DNA of 64,000 nt from Butyrivibrio sp. LB2008 (GCF_000621565.1 NZ_JHXZ01000009.1:248001-312000); one strand, 5' to 3'; shown: positions 52,085 to 62,593, numbered from the stretch's first letter. Program-made: numbers and translations. The notes: generated by a model from the letters alone, not told the origin.

Positions 52085-54223
52085 ATGGCATTCATTAACG
52101 AACTCGACAAAAATACTATAGACCAGATTGCTGCGGGAGAAGTTGTTGAGAGACCTGCCAGTGTCGTAAAAGAGCTGGTGGAAAATGCGATAGATTCCGG
52201 CGCTACCGCCATAACCGTTGAGATAAAAGGCGGCGGTATCGATATGATCCGAGTTACGGATAACGGATCCGGAATCGAAAAGAGTGAGATCCGAAAGGCT
52301 TTCAAAAGACATGCTACAAGTAAGCTTAAGTCTATAGACGATCTTTTTAAGATTCATTCGCTGGGATTTAGAGGAGAGGCTTTATCAAGTATTTCTTCCG
52401 TTGCTCAGGTCGATATGATCACAAAGACAAGAGAGGATCTTGTCGGGATCAGATATAGCATAAGCGGCGGAGACGAAGTGTGTTTTGAGGAGATCGGTGC
52501 GCCGGACGGAACGTCTCTTATCGTAAGGAACCTGTTTTTTAACACTCCTGCGAGAAAGAAGTTCCTTAAGACTCCGCAGACGGAGGCAAGTTATATTGGT
52601 GATGTCATGGAGCATCTTGCTCTTGATAATCCGACTGTCTCTTTTCATTACATAAATAACAAAGATGATAAATTCAATACTTCCGGAAACGGTGATCTCA
52701 AGGAGATCATCTACAGAATATACGGTCGTGATATTTCTTTGAACCTTGTTCCAATAAATGTCACGGACAGGGGGGTGACACTTGAGGGGTATCTGGGAGA
52801 ACCTTCGATAAACAGGTCTAACAGGAATTTTGAGATCTTTTTTGTAAACGGAAGATATGTAAAAGATAAGATTGTTTCGAAGGCTCTTGAAGAGGGATAC
52901 AAGCAGTACCTTATGATGCACAAGTTCCCGTTTGCGGTACTTCACATCAGAATGGATCCCGCTCTTGTCGATGTAAATGTACATCCTGCCAAGCTTGAAG
53001 TAAGGTTCGACAATCAGACGGCAATTTATGAGTTTATCCGTTCAAATGTTGAGAATACGCTCAGAAATCATGAAATGATCCCCGATGCGGTTCTTGATGA
53101 TAAAAAGACGGCGCCTAAAAAGGCAGATGCATTAAATATAATCAAAACAGATAATGAGACAGTTGCTTCTAAAGTTGAAAGCGCTCCAAAAGAGACTTTG
53201 GTTAAAGAGGTTTTGAATAAAGAGACTGTAAATAAGGAGACTGTAAATGCAGTTTCTTCAGATAAAGAAAACGAGCATGTTCCAACAAGCGTCGATGTCT
53301 TTTTTGATGATTCAAAGAGCACAGAGGCGGACGGAGATAAAGATGCCGTTTCTAAAAAGAAGACTGCTCCCGAACCTTTTGAAAAACAAAGATTTGAGGA
53401 GAATCTTGTAAAAGAAGATACTCCGATTTACTCAAAAGATGCGAGCGGAGAGACTGTAAGAATAAGCGATAACAATAAATCTGCCGTATGGACAAGAATT
53501 TTTGGAGACCTTGAAGGAAAACAGGCTGAAAAAGCTGAGCATCCTTCGCCTATAATCAAGCCTTCAGAAGCTATTATAGTTGAGAAGCCGGTACAGCTTG
53601 ATCTCTTTGAAGAGAAGGTTCTTACAAAGGATAATGTCAAAGAGTATGAGATACTAGGGCAGATATTCGGAACATACTGGCTTATTGGCTATAAGGATAA
53701 GATGCTTCTTGTCGATCAGCATGCTGCGCATGAGAAAGTTAACTACGAGCGAATGATGAAGAGGTATAAATCGGGAGAGCTTCTTTCACAGATGGTCAAT
53801 CCTCCGGTTATTGTGACTTTGTCTTCGGCAGAGGAAGATCTTTTCCTGCAGTACAGGCAGTATTTTGAGAAGATAGGCTTTAACATTGAGAATTTCGGCG
53901 GTCACGAATATGCGATGAGAGCTATTCCGGTAGATCTCTTTGGCTGCGACGATGAAAAGGATATGTTTATAAAGATTCTTGATGAGTTGTCACATGAGAC
54001 TAATCTTGACAGAACGCCGGATGTGATAAATTATAAGATCGCAAGCATGGCTTGTAAGGCTTCCGTTAAGGGTAATACTAAGATGACGAAGGAAGAGATG
54101 GAAGCTCTTTTGGATGAGCTTCTTACTCTCGAGAATCCTTATAATTGTCCTCACGGAAGACCTACGATCATATCGATGACAAAATATGAGATTGATAAAA
54201 AGTTTAAACGAGTTGTGGAATGA
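52085..54223 (+). CDS. mutL: DNA mismatch repair protein MutL with endonuclease motif
   Basis: The 712-aa protein has the N-terminal GHKL ATPase (IAAGEVVERPASVVKELVEN, DNGSGI and GFRGEALSSI), then a repetitive charged linker (about 345-520, with NKETVNKETVN). The C-terminal domain carries DQHAAHEKVNYE, the DQHA-x2-E-x4-E nuclease motif, plus ACKAS and CPHGRP. This indicates a nicking MutL, as in bacteria lacking MutH. It follows mutS with no gap and overlaps miaA by 4 nt. Confidence 0.97.
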   Translation: MAFINELDKNTIDQIAAGEVVERPASVVKELVENAIDSGATAITVEIKGGGIDMIRVTDNGSGIEKSEIRKAFKRHATSKLKSIDDLFKIHSLGFRGEALSSISSVAQVDMITKTREDLVGIRYSISGGDEVCFEEIGAPDGTSLIVRNLFFNTPARKKFLKTPQTEASYIGDVMEHLALDNPTVSFHYINNKDDKFNTSGNGDLKEIIYRIYGRDISLNLVPINVTDRGVTLEGYLGEPSINRSNRNFEIFFVNGRYVKDKIVSKALEEGYKQYLMMHKFPFAVLHIRMDPALVDVNVHPAKLEVRFDNQTAIYEFIRSNVENTLRNHEMIPDAVLDDKKTAPKKADALNIIKTDNETVASKVESAPKETLVKEVLNKETVNKETVNAVSSDKENEHVPTSVDVFFDDSKSTEADGDKDAVSKKKTAPEPFEKQRFEENLVKEDTPIYSKDASGETVRISDNNKSAVWTRIFGDLEGKQAEKAEHPSPIIKPSEAIIVEKPVQLDLFEEKVLTKDNVKEYEILGQIFGTYWLIGYKDKMLLVDQHAAHEKVNYERMMKRYKSGELLSQMVNPPVIVTLSSAEEDLFLQYRQYFEKIGFNIENFGGHEYAMRAIPVDLFGCDDEKDMFIKILDELSHETNLDRTPDVINYKIASMACKASVKGNTKMTKEEMEALLDELLTLENPYNCPHGRPTIISMTKYEIDKKFKRVVE

Positions 54224-55158
54224 ATAAACAAAAGCTGATTGTTTTAACCGGGCCCACTGCGGTGGGGAAATCCAAATTATCAATAGAGCTTGCCGGAAAG
54301 ATTGGCGGAGAGATCATCTCCGCTGATTCTATGCAGGTCTATAAATATATGGATATCGGCACGGACAAGATATCAAAAGAAAAGATGGGGAATATACCGC
54401 ATCACCTTATAGATTTTCTCGATCCGAAAGAGGACTTTAATGTCTTTACCTTTCAGAAGCTTGTGAAGGAAGCAATTGCCGATATTTCTTCAAGAGGAAA
54501 AATACCGATCCTTGTTGGGGGAACGGGCTTTTATATTCAGGCTGTTCTTTATGACATTGATTTTACGGAGACGGACGAAGATAATACGATAAGGCATGAA
54601 CTTGAAGAGAGAGTGCAAAGAGAAGGTACTTCCGGGATTTATGAAGAACTAAAAAGTGTCGATCCGGAGTCGGCTCTTTTGATCCATGAAAATAATTCAA
54701 AGAGGGTTATTCGGGCTCTTGAATATTATAAGAAGACAGGGCGGAAGATATCGGAGCACAATAAAGAGCAGAGCGAGAATGTTTCGCCTTACGATTTCTA
54801 TTATTTTGTTCTGACCGATGACAGAGAGGTTCTTTATTCAAGGATTGAGAAGAGAGTTGACGAGATGATAGAAAACGGCCTTGTCGATGAAGTTAAGGAA
54901 CTTCGGAAGATGAACATTCCAAAGACCGCTACATCGATGCAGAGTCTTGGCTACAGAGAGATATTCGGATATCTTGACGGCGAATACGATCTTGAAAGAG
55001 CGATATATCTCATAAAGCGAAATACAAGACATTTTGCGAAGAGGCAGCTTACGTGGTTCAGAAGAGAAAAAGATGTGCGCTGGATAGACAAGTCGGAATT
55101 TGGAAGAGATGACAATCTGGTTTTAAAAGAAATATTAAGGATATATGAAAATGAGTGA
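54220..55158 (+). CDS. miaA: tRNA dimethylallyltransferase
   Basis: The 312-aa enzyme transfers a dimethylallyl group to A37 of tRNAs reading UNN codons. It has the P-loop TGPTAVGKSKLS, SADSMQVYKYMDIGT, VGGTGFYIQA and RNTRHFAKRQLTWFR. It supplies the i6A substrate of MiaB in the same run. It overlaps mutL by ATGA and the next gene by 14 nt, indicating tight coupling. Confidence 0.97.
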   Translation: MNKQKLIVLTGPTAVGKSKLSIELAGKIGGEIISADSMQVYKYMDIGTDKISKEKMGNIPHHLIDFLDPKEDFNVFTFQKLVKEAIADISSRGKIPILVGGTGFYIQAVLYDIDFTETDEDNTIRHELEERVQREGTSGIYEELKSVDPESALLIHENNSKRVIRALEYYKKTGRKISEHNKEQSENVSPYDFYYFVLTDDREVLYSRIEKRVDEMIENGLVDEVKELRKMNIPKTATSMQSLGYREIFGYLDGEYDLERAIYLIKRNTRHFAKRQLTWFRREKDVRWIDKSEFGRDDNLVLKEILRIYENE

Positions 55159-56452
55159 ATTTAATCAGACAACGGATAAAATATATGAGGAATTCGGTAT
55201 CTCAGAGAAGGTACACAGATTCGGAGAGATAATCATCGAGGAACTTTCGGAGAGATTTAAAAAGATCGATGAGACTGCAGAGTATAACCAGCTGAAAGTC
55301 CTTAAGGCAATGCAGGACAATAAGGTAAGTGAAGCTTGCCTTATGGGAACAACTGGCTACGGATACAATGATATCGGAAGAGAAAAGCTTGAGGCTGTCT
55401 ATGCTTCTTTTTTTCATACGGAAGATGCACTTGTGCGGCCTCAGATAACTTGCGGAACTCATGCACTTGCACTTGCGCTTATGAGTAATTTAAGACCCGG
55501 CGACATGCTCTTTTCACCGGTTGGAAAACCGTATGATACGCTTGAGGAAGTTATCGGAATAAGGGAGTCAAGGGGCTCGCTTGCAGAGTATGGTATTACT
55601 TATTCTCAGGTGGATCTTCTCTCTGACGGAAGTTTTGATTATGACAATATCAAGAAAGTTCTTGAAGAAAATGAGAACATAAAGCTTGTTACGATACAAA
55701 GATCCAAGGGATATCAGACAAGACCTACGCTTTCTGTATCAAGGATCGGTGAGCTTATTGCATTTATCAAGGGCATAAAGAGTGATGTCATCTGCATGGT
55801 AGATAATTGCTACGGTGAGTTTGTTGAAAGGATTGAGCCAACGGATGTAGGTGCAGATATGGTTGTCGGTTCTCTTATAAAGAATCCCGGCGGCGGACTT
55901 GCTCCTATAGGCGGTTATATCGCGGGTAAGAAGGAGTGTGTTGAGAATGCTGCATTCAGGCTCACTTCTCCCGGCCTTGGAAAAGAGGTTGGTGCGTCAC
56001 TTGGAATTCTTCCCAATTTCTATCAGGGACTTTTCCTTGCGCCCACAGTTACGGCAAGTGCGCTTAAAGGTGCAATTTTTGCCGCAAATATTTATGAGAA
56101 GTTTGGATTTTCTGTTTGCCCCGACAGCAAAGAGGAAAGACATGACATTATACAGGCGGTTACTTTTGGTAAGCCTGAAGGAGTTATAGAATTCTGCAAG
56201 GGAATTCAGGCGGCGGCACCCGTTGATTCATTTGTAACTCCAGAACCCTGGGATATGCCCGGCTATGATTCACAGGTTATTATGGCGGCAGGTGCCTTTG
56301 TTTCGGGCTCTTCAATAGAGCTTTCCGCGGATGGCCCGATCAAAGAACCATATTCAGTTTTCTTCCAGGGAGGCCTTACATGGCCGCATGCTAAGCTTGG
56401 CATACTAAAGACTTTGCAAAATCTTGTAGATGCTGGCCTTATCTTGTGCTAA
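55145..56452 (+). CDS. Methionine gamma-lyase family / aluminium-resistance PLP protein
   Basis: The 435-aa PLP-dependent fold-type I protein belongs to the YnbB/aluminium-resistance group. Typical features are TTGYGYNDIGREKLE at the front, QITCGTHALALAL, VDNCYGEFVE with the PLP-contacting Asp, and the PLP Lys in GSLIKNPGGGLAP. The named functions are weakly based; the reaction is unknown. The ATG overlaps the miaA end by 14 nt. An ATG two codons on (55151) is an alternative. Confidence 0.92.
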   Translation: MKMSEFNQTTDKIYEEFGISEKVHRFGEIIIEELSERFKKIDETAEYNQLKVLKAMQDNKVSEACLMGTTGYGYNDIGREKLEAVYASFFHTEDALVRPQITCGTHALALALMSNLRPGDMLFSPVGKPYDTLEEVIGIRESRGSLAEYGITYSQVDLLSDGSFDYDNIKKVLEENENIKLVTIQRSKGYQTRPTLSVSRIGELIAFIKGIKSDVICMVDNCYGEFVERIEPTDVGADMVVGSLIKNPGGGLAPIGGYIAGKKECVENAAFRLTSPGLGKEVGASLGILPNFYQGLFLAPTVTASALKGAIFAANIYEKFGFSVCPDSKEERHDIIQAVTFGKPEGVIEFCKGIQAAAPVDSFVTPEPWDMPGYDSQVIMAAGAFVSGSSIELSADGPIKEPYSVFFQGGLTWPHAKLGILKTLQNLVDAGLILC

Positions 56453-56516
56453 ACTATTAGCTGTATGATTTTTGATTCTTTCTGGTCGCCCGGATAGCAT
56501 TATCAGGAGGAATCAC

Positions 56517-57230
56517 ATGAAGCAATCTGATATCTCTTTTAAAGAGCACAAAACATATGAGGACCAGCTTCCCTATGAGCGCTTTTTAAAGTCAGGTCCG
56601 GAAAGTCTGACCGATGCCGAACTTCTTGCGATAATTATACGAACAGGAAGCTGCATGGCATCTCCGGTTGATATAGCCAAAAAAGTTATGGCCATGGGCA
56701 GAGGAAAAGAAAAAGGGCTTAACAGTCTTTTTTGTGTTTCTGTTGAGGAACTTAAGAGTGTTCACGGCATAGGGGAAGTTAAGGCAGTAAAACTTAAGTG
56801 TATTGCTGAACTTGCGAAGAGAATGTCTTGTCAAAAAGCGGATATTGGGCTTTTATGCAACGATCCGTCAGCAGTTGCGGAATATTTTATGGAAAAGCTC
56901 AGGCATGAAGAATCCGAGAGGGTTTATCTGCTATGTCTAAACAACAGATTAAAGCTTGTACAGGAAGTTCTTTTGTCCATGGGGACGGTTAATTCAGCCT
57001 CATTGTCACCGAGGGATGTTTTTATACATGCTCTCAGAACAGGAGCTTCCAATCTGATATTGGTGCACAACCATCCGGGAGGTGATCCGGCTCCCAGCAG
57101 ATCGGATGTTGTGATAACCAATAAGATCAGAGAATCGGGGACAATGCTTGATATCATATTAAGGGATCATATAATTATAGGAGATCGCTCATATTACAGC
57201 TTCGAAGAGAAGGGGCTGTTATGGCAATAA
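56517..57230 (+). CDS. radC: RadC/JAB-domain DNA repair-type protein
   Basis: The 237-aa protein has an N-terminal helix-hairpin-helix region (LLAIIIRTG, VHGIGEVKAVKL) and a C-terminal JAB/MPN metalloprotease-like domain with HNHPGGDPAPSRSD. Despite the name, a role in DNA repair is doubtful. The ATG at 56517 follows AGGAGG by 6 nt; an upstream TTG frame (56472) is rejected. It sits directly before mreB (10 nt), a frequent arrangement in Firmicutes. Confidence 0.95.
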   Translation: MKQSDISFKEHKTYEDQLPYERFLKSGPESLTDAELLAIIIRTGSCMASPVDIAKKVMAMGRGKEKGLNSLFCVSVEELKSVHGIGEVKAVKLKCIAELAKRMSCQKADIGLLCNDPSAVAEYFMEKLRHEESERVYLLCLNNRLKLVQEVLLSMGTVNSASLSPRDVFIHALRTGASNLILVHNHPGGDPAPSRSDVVITNKIRESGTMLDIILRDHIIIGDRSYYSFEEKGLLWQ

Positions 57231-57240
57231 GGAGGACATT

Positions 57241-58245
57241 TTGAGTAATATTTTTGGAATCGATCTTGGAACCAGCAACATTAAAATTTATAACAGAGAC
57301 GAGGATGGTCTTTTTGTTGAGAAGAACATGATTGCCATTGAGAACAAGACTAATGTCTTTGCGTATGGTAATTCTGCATACGAGATGTATGAGAAAGCTC
57401 CTGATAAGATTCAGATCACATATCCTTTGAGCAGCGGTGTTATTGCTGATATTGAACACATGGAAGCTCTTGTAAAGCTGTTTTTGACAGACCAGATGAA
57501 GGGTTCTGTTAAGCCTTGCGAAGTTTACATTGCCGTTCCCAAGGATGTTACTGAAGTTGAGAGACGTGCTTTCCACGATCTCATAAATGATGCGGGCATT
57601 AAGGCCAAAAAGATCATGATGGTTAAAAAGCCTTTGGCTGACGGACTCGGAATGAATGTTGACGTCATGAATTCGCAGGGTGTACTTGTGGTTGACGTTG
57701 GATATGATACAACAGAAATTTCAATTCTTTCACTCAGAGGTATCGTTGTCAGCAAACTTATCAAAGTTGGCGGCAAGAAATTTGATGAGTCGATCAGAAC
57801 CGTTATCCGTAAGGAATTCGGACTTCTTATCGGCGAGAAAACATCTGAAGCTGTAAAAATATCACTTAAGGACCTTGAGAAAGAAGGTAAGGATGCAGTT
57901 GTTTACGGAAGAGATATTGTAACAGGTCTTCCCGTTGAGAGAATGATCCCTACAGATCTGCTTAATCAGGCTCTTATCGAGAACTTCGATGCAATCCTTG
58001 ATAACATTAAAGCTACACTTGAGAGAACTCCTCCGGAGCTCGCTGCCGATATTTTTAAGCACGGTCTCTATCTTACAGGCGGAGCTTCTCAGATCTGTCA
58101 TCTTGCGCAGAGACTTTCTAACGGTGTCGGACTTAATGTTAATATTGCAGAGAACCCCGTTGGTTCGGTTGCGCTCGGTCTTTCCAAGATTATCAAGGAT
58201 GACCAGTACAAGGTTCTTGCTTACGGAATAGAAGAGGATAAGTAA
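57241..58245 (+). CDS. mreB: Rod-shape actin homologue MreB
   Basis: The 334-aa actin-fold ATPase polymerises under the membrane and guides lateral wall synthesis. It has FGIDLGTSNIKIY (phosphate 1), VVDVGYDTTEI (phosphate 2), GGKKFDE and YLTGGASQI (adenosine loop). The TTG start follows AGGAGG by 5 nt. It stands ahead of mreC-mreD-PBP2-rodA in the rod (elongasome) operon. It is slightly divergent from B. subtilis MreB; Mbl-like identity cannot be excluded. Confidence 0.95.
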   Translation: MSNIFGIDLGTSNIKIYNRDEDGLFVEKNMIAIENKTNVFAYGNSAYEMYEKAPDKIQITYPLSSGVIADIEHMEALVKLFLTDQMKGSVKPCEVYIAVPKDVTEVERRAFHDLINDAGIKAKKIMMVKKPLADGLGMNVDVMNSQGVLVVDVGYDTTEISILSLRGIVVSKLIKVGGKKFDESIRTVIRKEFGLLIGEKTSEAVKISLKDLEKEGKDAVVYGRDIVTGLPVERMIPTDLLNQALIENFDAILDNIKATLERTPPELAADIFKHGLYLTGGASQICHLAQRLSNGVGLNVNIAENPVGSVALGLSKIIKDDQYKVLAYGIEEDK

Positions 58246-59160
58246 ATGAGTCCTATTATTAGGAGAACCGGAGAGGATTTTAGAATACCAAGTAAATATC
58301 TTCTCTCAATCTTGTCAGTGCTGTCTGTGATCTTAATGCTGGTCACATTTAGCGTTGAAAGAAGTAAATTGGGGCCTTTTGAAGGGCCGCTAAATGCGTT
58401 TGCGGGCGTTTTTATTGCGCCTTTGCAAAGAGGAATTACAACAGTAGGTACATCTCTCAAGAAAACTTCTGACAGATTGTCTGAGATTACAAAGCTTCTT
58501 GATGAAAATGAGAGATTAAAAAAAGAAATTGAAGATCTGAAAATAGAGAATTCAAAACTGGAGCAGGATAAATACGAGCTCACAAAGCTTCGTGAACTAT
58601 ATGCTCTTCAGGATGACTACGGAAATTACAAGAAGATAGGTGCGAGAGTTACAGGAAGAGATTCCGGAAACTGGTTTTCTACCTTTACGATTGATAAAGG
58701 TGAGGATCAGGGAATCAAAGTTGATATGAATGTTCTTGCGGACGGCGGACTTGTCGGAAGAGTCATAAAAGTTGGTCCCGACTGGGCTACAGTGCAGTCT
58801 ATAATTTCCGATAATTCGTATGTCAGCGGAATGGTTTTGTCCACGCAGGATATTCTTATGGTCAAAGGTAATCTGAATAAGTATGAAAAAGGTGCCATAA
58901 GTTTTACGGATCTTAAAGACAGGACAGGAGCTGTAAAGGCGGGAGATAAAGTTGTAACATCATACATCAGTTCAAAATATCTTCCCGGTATTTTGATCGG
59001 ATATGTTTATTCGGTCAATGATGACAACAATAATATTACCAAGTCGGGAAATATCACTCCGGCTGCTGATTTTGCACATTTAAACGATGTGCTTGTCATT
59101 TTGGATCAAAAACAGATTCCTAAAGACGGCTTAGAACACAAGACAGATTCAAACGATTAA
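58246..59160 (+). CDS. mreC: Rod-shape protein MreC
   Basis: The 304-aa bitopic protein has a membrane segment (about 18-36), a coiled coil (about 70-110, LLDENERLKKEIEDLKIEN) and the C-terminal beta-barrel domain with ARVTGRDSGNWFSTF and ADGGLVGRVIKVGPDW. It links MreB, PBP2 and RodA outside the membrane. The ATG follows the mreB stop directly. Confidence 0.95.
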   Translation: MSPIIRRTGEDFRIPSKYLLSILSVLSVILMLVTFSVERSKLGPFEGPLNAFAGVFIAPLQRGITTVGTSLKKTSDRLSEITKLLDENERLKKEIEDLKIENSKLEQDKYELTKLRELYALQDDYGNYKKIGARVTGRDSGNWFSTFTIDKGEDQGIKVDMNVLADGGLVGRVIKVGPDWATVQSIISDNSYVSGMVLSTQDILMVKGNLNKYEKGAISFTDLKDRTGAVKAGDKVVTSYISSKYLPGILIGYVYSVNDDNNNITKSGNITPAADFAHLNDVLVILDQKQIPKDGLEHKTDSND

Positions 59161-59685
59161 ATGAGTATCAGAAGAATATTACTTAATTTCATAATAATGA
59201 TCCTTACGTTCACATTGCAGACAACAGTCTTCAGAGTATTTGCTTTTGGCGGAGTTGTGCCGAATCTTATGCTTGTTTTTGTCACTTCTATAGCTTTTAT
59301 AAGAGGTGACAAAGTGGGGCTGTTGACCGGCTTTGTGAGCGGTTTTTTAGTGGATATCTTTTTTGGCGCTATACTTGGATTTTATGCGCTTTTATTTATG
59401 TACATCGGATTTTTTGTCGGAAAACTTCACGAAGTTTTTTATTCTCAGAATATGGCAATTCCCATCGCTATCATATCTGTTGCTGATTTTATTTACGGCT
59501 TTGCATGTTATGTATTGCAGTTTCTCCTCAGGAACGAATTCGATATAGGTTATTATATGATGAATATTATAATTCCTGAGATGGTTTACACTGCGATGGT
59601 CGGAATATTCTATTATCCGGTCGTACTTAAGATACATGAACGGATCTTTGATAAAGAGCAGAGGAGTGAAAAGAAGTTTGTTTGA
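59161..59685 (+). CDS. mreD: Rod-shape protein MreD
   Basis: The 174-aa protein has five to six membrane segments and the MreD pattern (QTTVFRVFAFGGVVPNL, LTGFVSGFLVDIFFG, GFYALLFMYIGFFVG). It is the membrane partner of MreC. It starts immediately after mreC. The PBP2 frame opens within its last 50 nt. Confidence 0.93.
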   Translation: MSIRRILLNFIIMILTFTLQTTVFRVFAFGGVVPNLMLVFVTSIAFIRGDKVGLLTGFVSGFLVDIFFGAILGFYALLFMYIGFFVGKLHEVFYSQNMAIPIAIISVADFIYGFACYVLQFLLRNEFDIGYYMMNIIIPEMVYTAMVGIFYYPVVLKIHERIFDKEQRSEKKFV

Positions 59686-62593
59686 TAATTTAAAGGAAAA
59701 GGTTTTAAAATTCATAACTTCAAGAGCTGTTATTATATCCGGAGTTCTTATCTTATTTGCTTGCGTTCTGATATGCAAGCTTTTTGTGCTTCAGATAGTT
59801 GAGGGAAAAGAGCACAGAGATTCATTTGTTCAAAAGCAGAATAAGGAAAAGACCATTTCTGCTACCAGAGGTCGTATTTTTGACAGACAGGGAAAACTTC
59901 TTGCACATGATGAACCTGCCAATTCTGTTATGATCGAAGATGTTTTTGATGCTGGAAAACAGAGAAACCAACAGATAAATGATACTCTTTGCAGAGTTAT
60001 TGACCTTATTGAGATGAACGATGACACCATTGATCTTGATGGCTTTGGTATCTCTATGGATGTTATCGCACATAAATTTGTCTTTTCATCAGAAAAAGAT
60101 AAAGAAAGAAAAAAATTCCTTAGGGATGTTTATGGACATGTCAAGATAAGTGAACTTGAGGAGGATGAGAAGAACAGTACTCCGCTACAGGTAATTGACT
60201 ATCTTTGCAAAAGATATGAGATCGGTGAGACCAAGGAAAAAAACGGAAAGTCTATATTTGTACCAAGAGCCGGATATTCGGATGAAATGGCTTTTAAGCT
60301 TGTAGTCATAAGATATAAGATGACCACAAACGGATACCAGAAATATCTTGGTACCACGATCGCATCAAATGTAAATGATAAGACGGTTGCTGCTGTTAAG
60401 GAAAATCTGGATACATTAAAGGGAATTTCGGTTGAAATGAATACTATGAGGATGTATGAAGATCCTGAGGTTTTTTCGCCGATTCTTGGTTATACAGGTA
60501 AGATCAATGTTGATGAGCTTGATAAGTATTCACAGATCAATCCCGAATACAACATGAATGATATTGTCGGAAAAAGCGGAATTGAGCAGTCAATGGAGAG
60601 CGAACTCCAGGGAAAAAAAGGCTATGAGACCGTGAGCGTTGACAATACCGGTAAGGTTATACAGGTAACCGATCATAAGGATCCTGTTGCGGGCAAAGAT
60701 GTTTATCTGACAATTGATAAGGATCTTAATATAGCCTGTTATAACATCATTGAAAAGAGGCTTGCCAGTATTATTACAGATAAGCTCACGACTGCAATGA
60801 CGGATCCAAATGCAAAGCCTTCCAATTCAAGTGATGTTAAGATTTCTATTTTTGATGTTTATTTTGGACTTTTTGATAATAATGTCATAGATATATCTCA
60901 CTTCAGTCAGGCTGATGCAAAAAATAATGAAAAAACGGTATATGAGGCCTTTAAGCAGAAAAAACAATCTGTTATCACCGCCTTAAATGAAGAGCTTGTT
61001 ACCAAGAAGACGCCTTTTAATAAGCTTTCAGGCGAATATAAAGAGTACATAAATCATATAGTGTCAAACCTGTATGAAGACGGGATTATTACACCTGATA
61101 AGAAGACGGATTTATATAATAACTGGGCAGAAGGAACAATATCTCTTTCAGAGTATATAAGCGGGGCACTTTCGCAGCAATGGATAGATGCTTCAAAGCT
61201 AGCTCTTGAAGATCAGTATGTTGATTCGGATGATACTTTTAATGCCATAGTAAACTACATTTTCGTCGGAAAAGAGAGCAAGGGTGCCAACGGAACGATT
61301 AAGCAATATGGTCTTAACGACGATCATGTTTTTGATACCAGCCTTTATAAATATATGATATATACGGGTGGTGTTACAGGCACTCAGATATGTAATATCC
61401 TGCTTGAACAGGGCATTGTAAACAGTGATAATATCAATCCGGAAGAACTTCAGAGATGGAAGAATGGTGGAAATCCATTTGAATTTATGAAGAACCGCAT
61501 TGCCAATCGTGATATCACTCCGGCACAGCTTGCGATATATCCTTCTACGGCATCCATGGTTATTACGGATGTTAATACAGGTGATGTTCTTGCACTTGTT
61601 TCGTATCCGGGATATGACAACAATCGTATGGCAAACGGAGCTAATGCAGAGTATTACGCAAAGCTCATGAATGATAAGTCCAAGCCCATGTTTAACTATG
61701 CTACGATGGATAAATCGGTTCCGGGATCTACATTTAAGATAGTATCTGCAACCGCAGGACTTATGGAAGGAGCTATAACTACAACTCAAACACTTCCATG
61801 TAGCGGAATATTTATGAAGCTTGGAGACGGACATCCGCCTAAGTGTTGGAAAGGTGGCGGACACGGCTCGCTTAATGTTGTCGGTGGAATCAGAAATTCG
61901 TGTAACGTATTTTTCTATGAAGTAGGTTATCGTTTGGGATTTAATAGGGAGACCAACAAATATGACAGCGATCTTGGCTGCGAAAAGCTCAAGAAATATG
62001 CCGCCTTATACGGCCTTACAGAAAAATCCGGAGTTGAGATAGAAGAACATACACCTTCAACAGCGAAGGACGATGCTGTCCGTGGTGCTATCGGTCAGGA
62101 TAAGAATAGTTTTACGACTGTAGGACTTGCAAGATATGTCACAACCGTTGCGAACAGTGGAACTTGTTATAATCTTACTCTTGTTGATAAGATAAAAGAT
62201 CAGTATGACAATGTTGAAGAGCGAAATGCAACGATCAAAGATAAGATCGATATGAAGAGTGCATATTGGGATGCATTACATCTTGGAATGAGACAGGTTG
62301 TTATGGATAAGGCTTATTATGCAAAGCTTAATAATGCCGGAATTCCCGTCGCCGGTAAGACCGGAACGGCGCAGACCAGTGAACATACACCTAACCACTC
62401 TTTGTTTATTGGCTATGCTCCGTATGACAAGCCTCAGATTGCAGTAGCAACCCGAATCGATTATGGTTATACTTCCAGTTACGCAGCTCAGATCACAAAA
62501 GATGTGCTTGAGTGTTATTTCAAAATAACAAGTCTTGACGAGATTCTTTCAGATGGAGAGCATCTGCAGGATGGTGCTGCGAACGGAGATTGA
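59678..62593 (+). CDS. mrdA: Penicillin-binding protein 2 (elongasome transpeptidase) with large insertion
   Basis: The ~971-aa class B PBP has a membrane anchor near residue 25, and the dimerisation domain begins with TRGRIFDRQGKLLAHDEP. Transpeptidase motifs are S684-TFK (SxxK), S741-CN (SxN) and K894-TG. It is about 300 residues longer than usual; the excess lies before the catalytic serine (roughly 370-630) and is mostly charged helix. It cross-links side-wall peptidoglycan with RodA. TTG 59678, 11 nt after GAGGAG, was chosen; GTG 59666 and ATG 59636 are alternatives. Confidence 0.93.
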   Translation: MFDNLKEKVLKFITSRAVIISGVLILFACVLICKLFVLQIVEGKEHRDSFVQKQNKEKTISATRGRIFDRQGKLLAHDEPANSVMIEDVFDAGKQRNQQINDTLCRVIDLIEMNDDTIDLDGFGISMDVIAHKFVFSSEKDKERKKFLRDVYGHVKISELEEDEKNSTPLQVIDYLCKRYEIGETKEKNGKSIFVPRAGYSDEMAFKLVVIRYKMTTNGYQKYLGTTIASNVNDKTVAAVKENLDTLKGISVEMNTMRMYEDPEVFSPILGYTGKINVDELDKYSQINPEYNMNDIVGKSGIEQSMESELQGKKGYETVSVDNTGKVIQVTDHKDPVAGKDVYLTIDKDLNIACYNIIEKRLASIITDKLTTAMTDPNAKPSNSSDVKISIFDVYFGLFDNNVIDISHFSQADAKNNEKTVYEAFKQKKQSVITALNEELVTKKTPFNKLSGEYKEYINHIVSNLYEDGIITPDKKTDLYNNWAEGTISLSEYISGALSQQWIDASKLALEDQYVDSDDTFNAIVNYIFVGKESKGANGTIKQYGLNDDHVFDTSLYKYMIYTGGVTGTQICNILLEQGIVNSDNINPEELQRWKNGGNPFEFMKNRIANRDITPAQLAIYPSTASMVITDVNTGDVLALVSYPGYDNNRMANGANAEYYAKLMNDKSKPMFNYATMDKSVPGSTFKIVSATAGLMEGAITTTQTLPCSGIFMKLGDGHPPKCWKGGGHGSLNVVGGIRNSCNVFFYEVGYRLGFNRETNKYDSDLGCEKLKKYAALYGLTEKSGVEIEEHTPSTAKDDAVRGAIGQDKNSFTTVGLARYVTTVANSGTCYNLTLVDKIKDQYDNVEERNATIKDKIDMKSAYWDALHLGMRQVVMDKAYYAKLNNAGIPVAGKTGTAQTSEHTPNHSLFIGYAPYDKPQIAVATRIDYGYTSSYAAQITKDVLECYFKITSLDEILSDGEHLQDGAANGD

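Noticed and set aside
61199..61864. Minus-strand open frame (221 codons) opposite PBP2
   Set aside because: Cys/Arg-rich shadow of the transpeptidase frame with no start signal.
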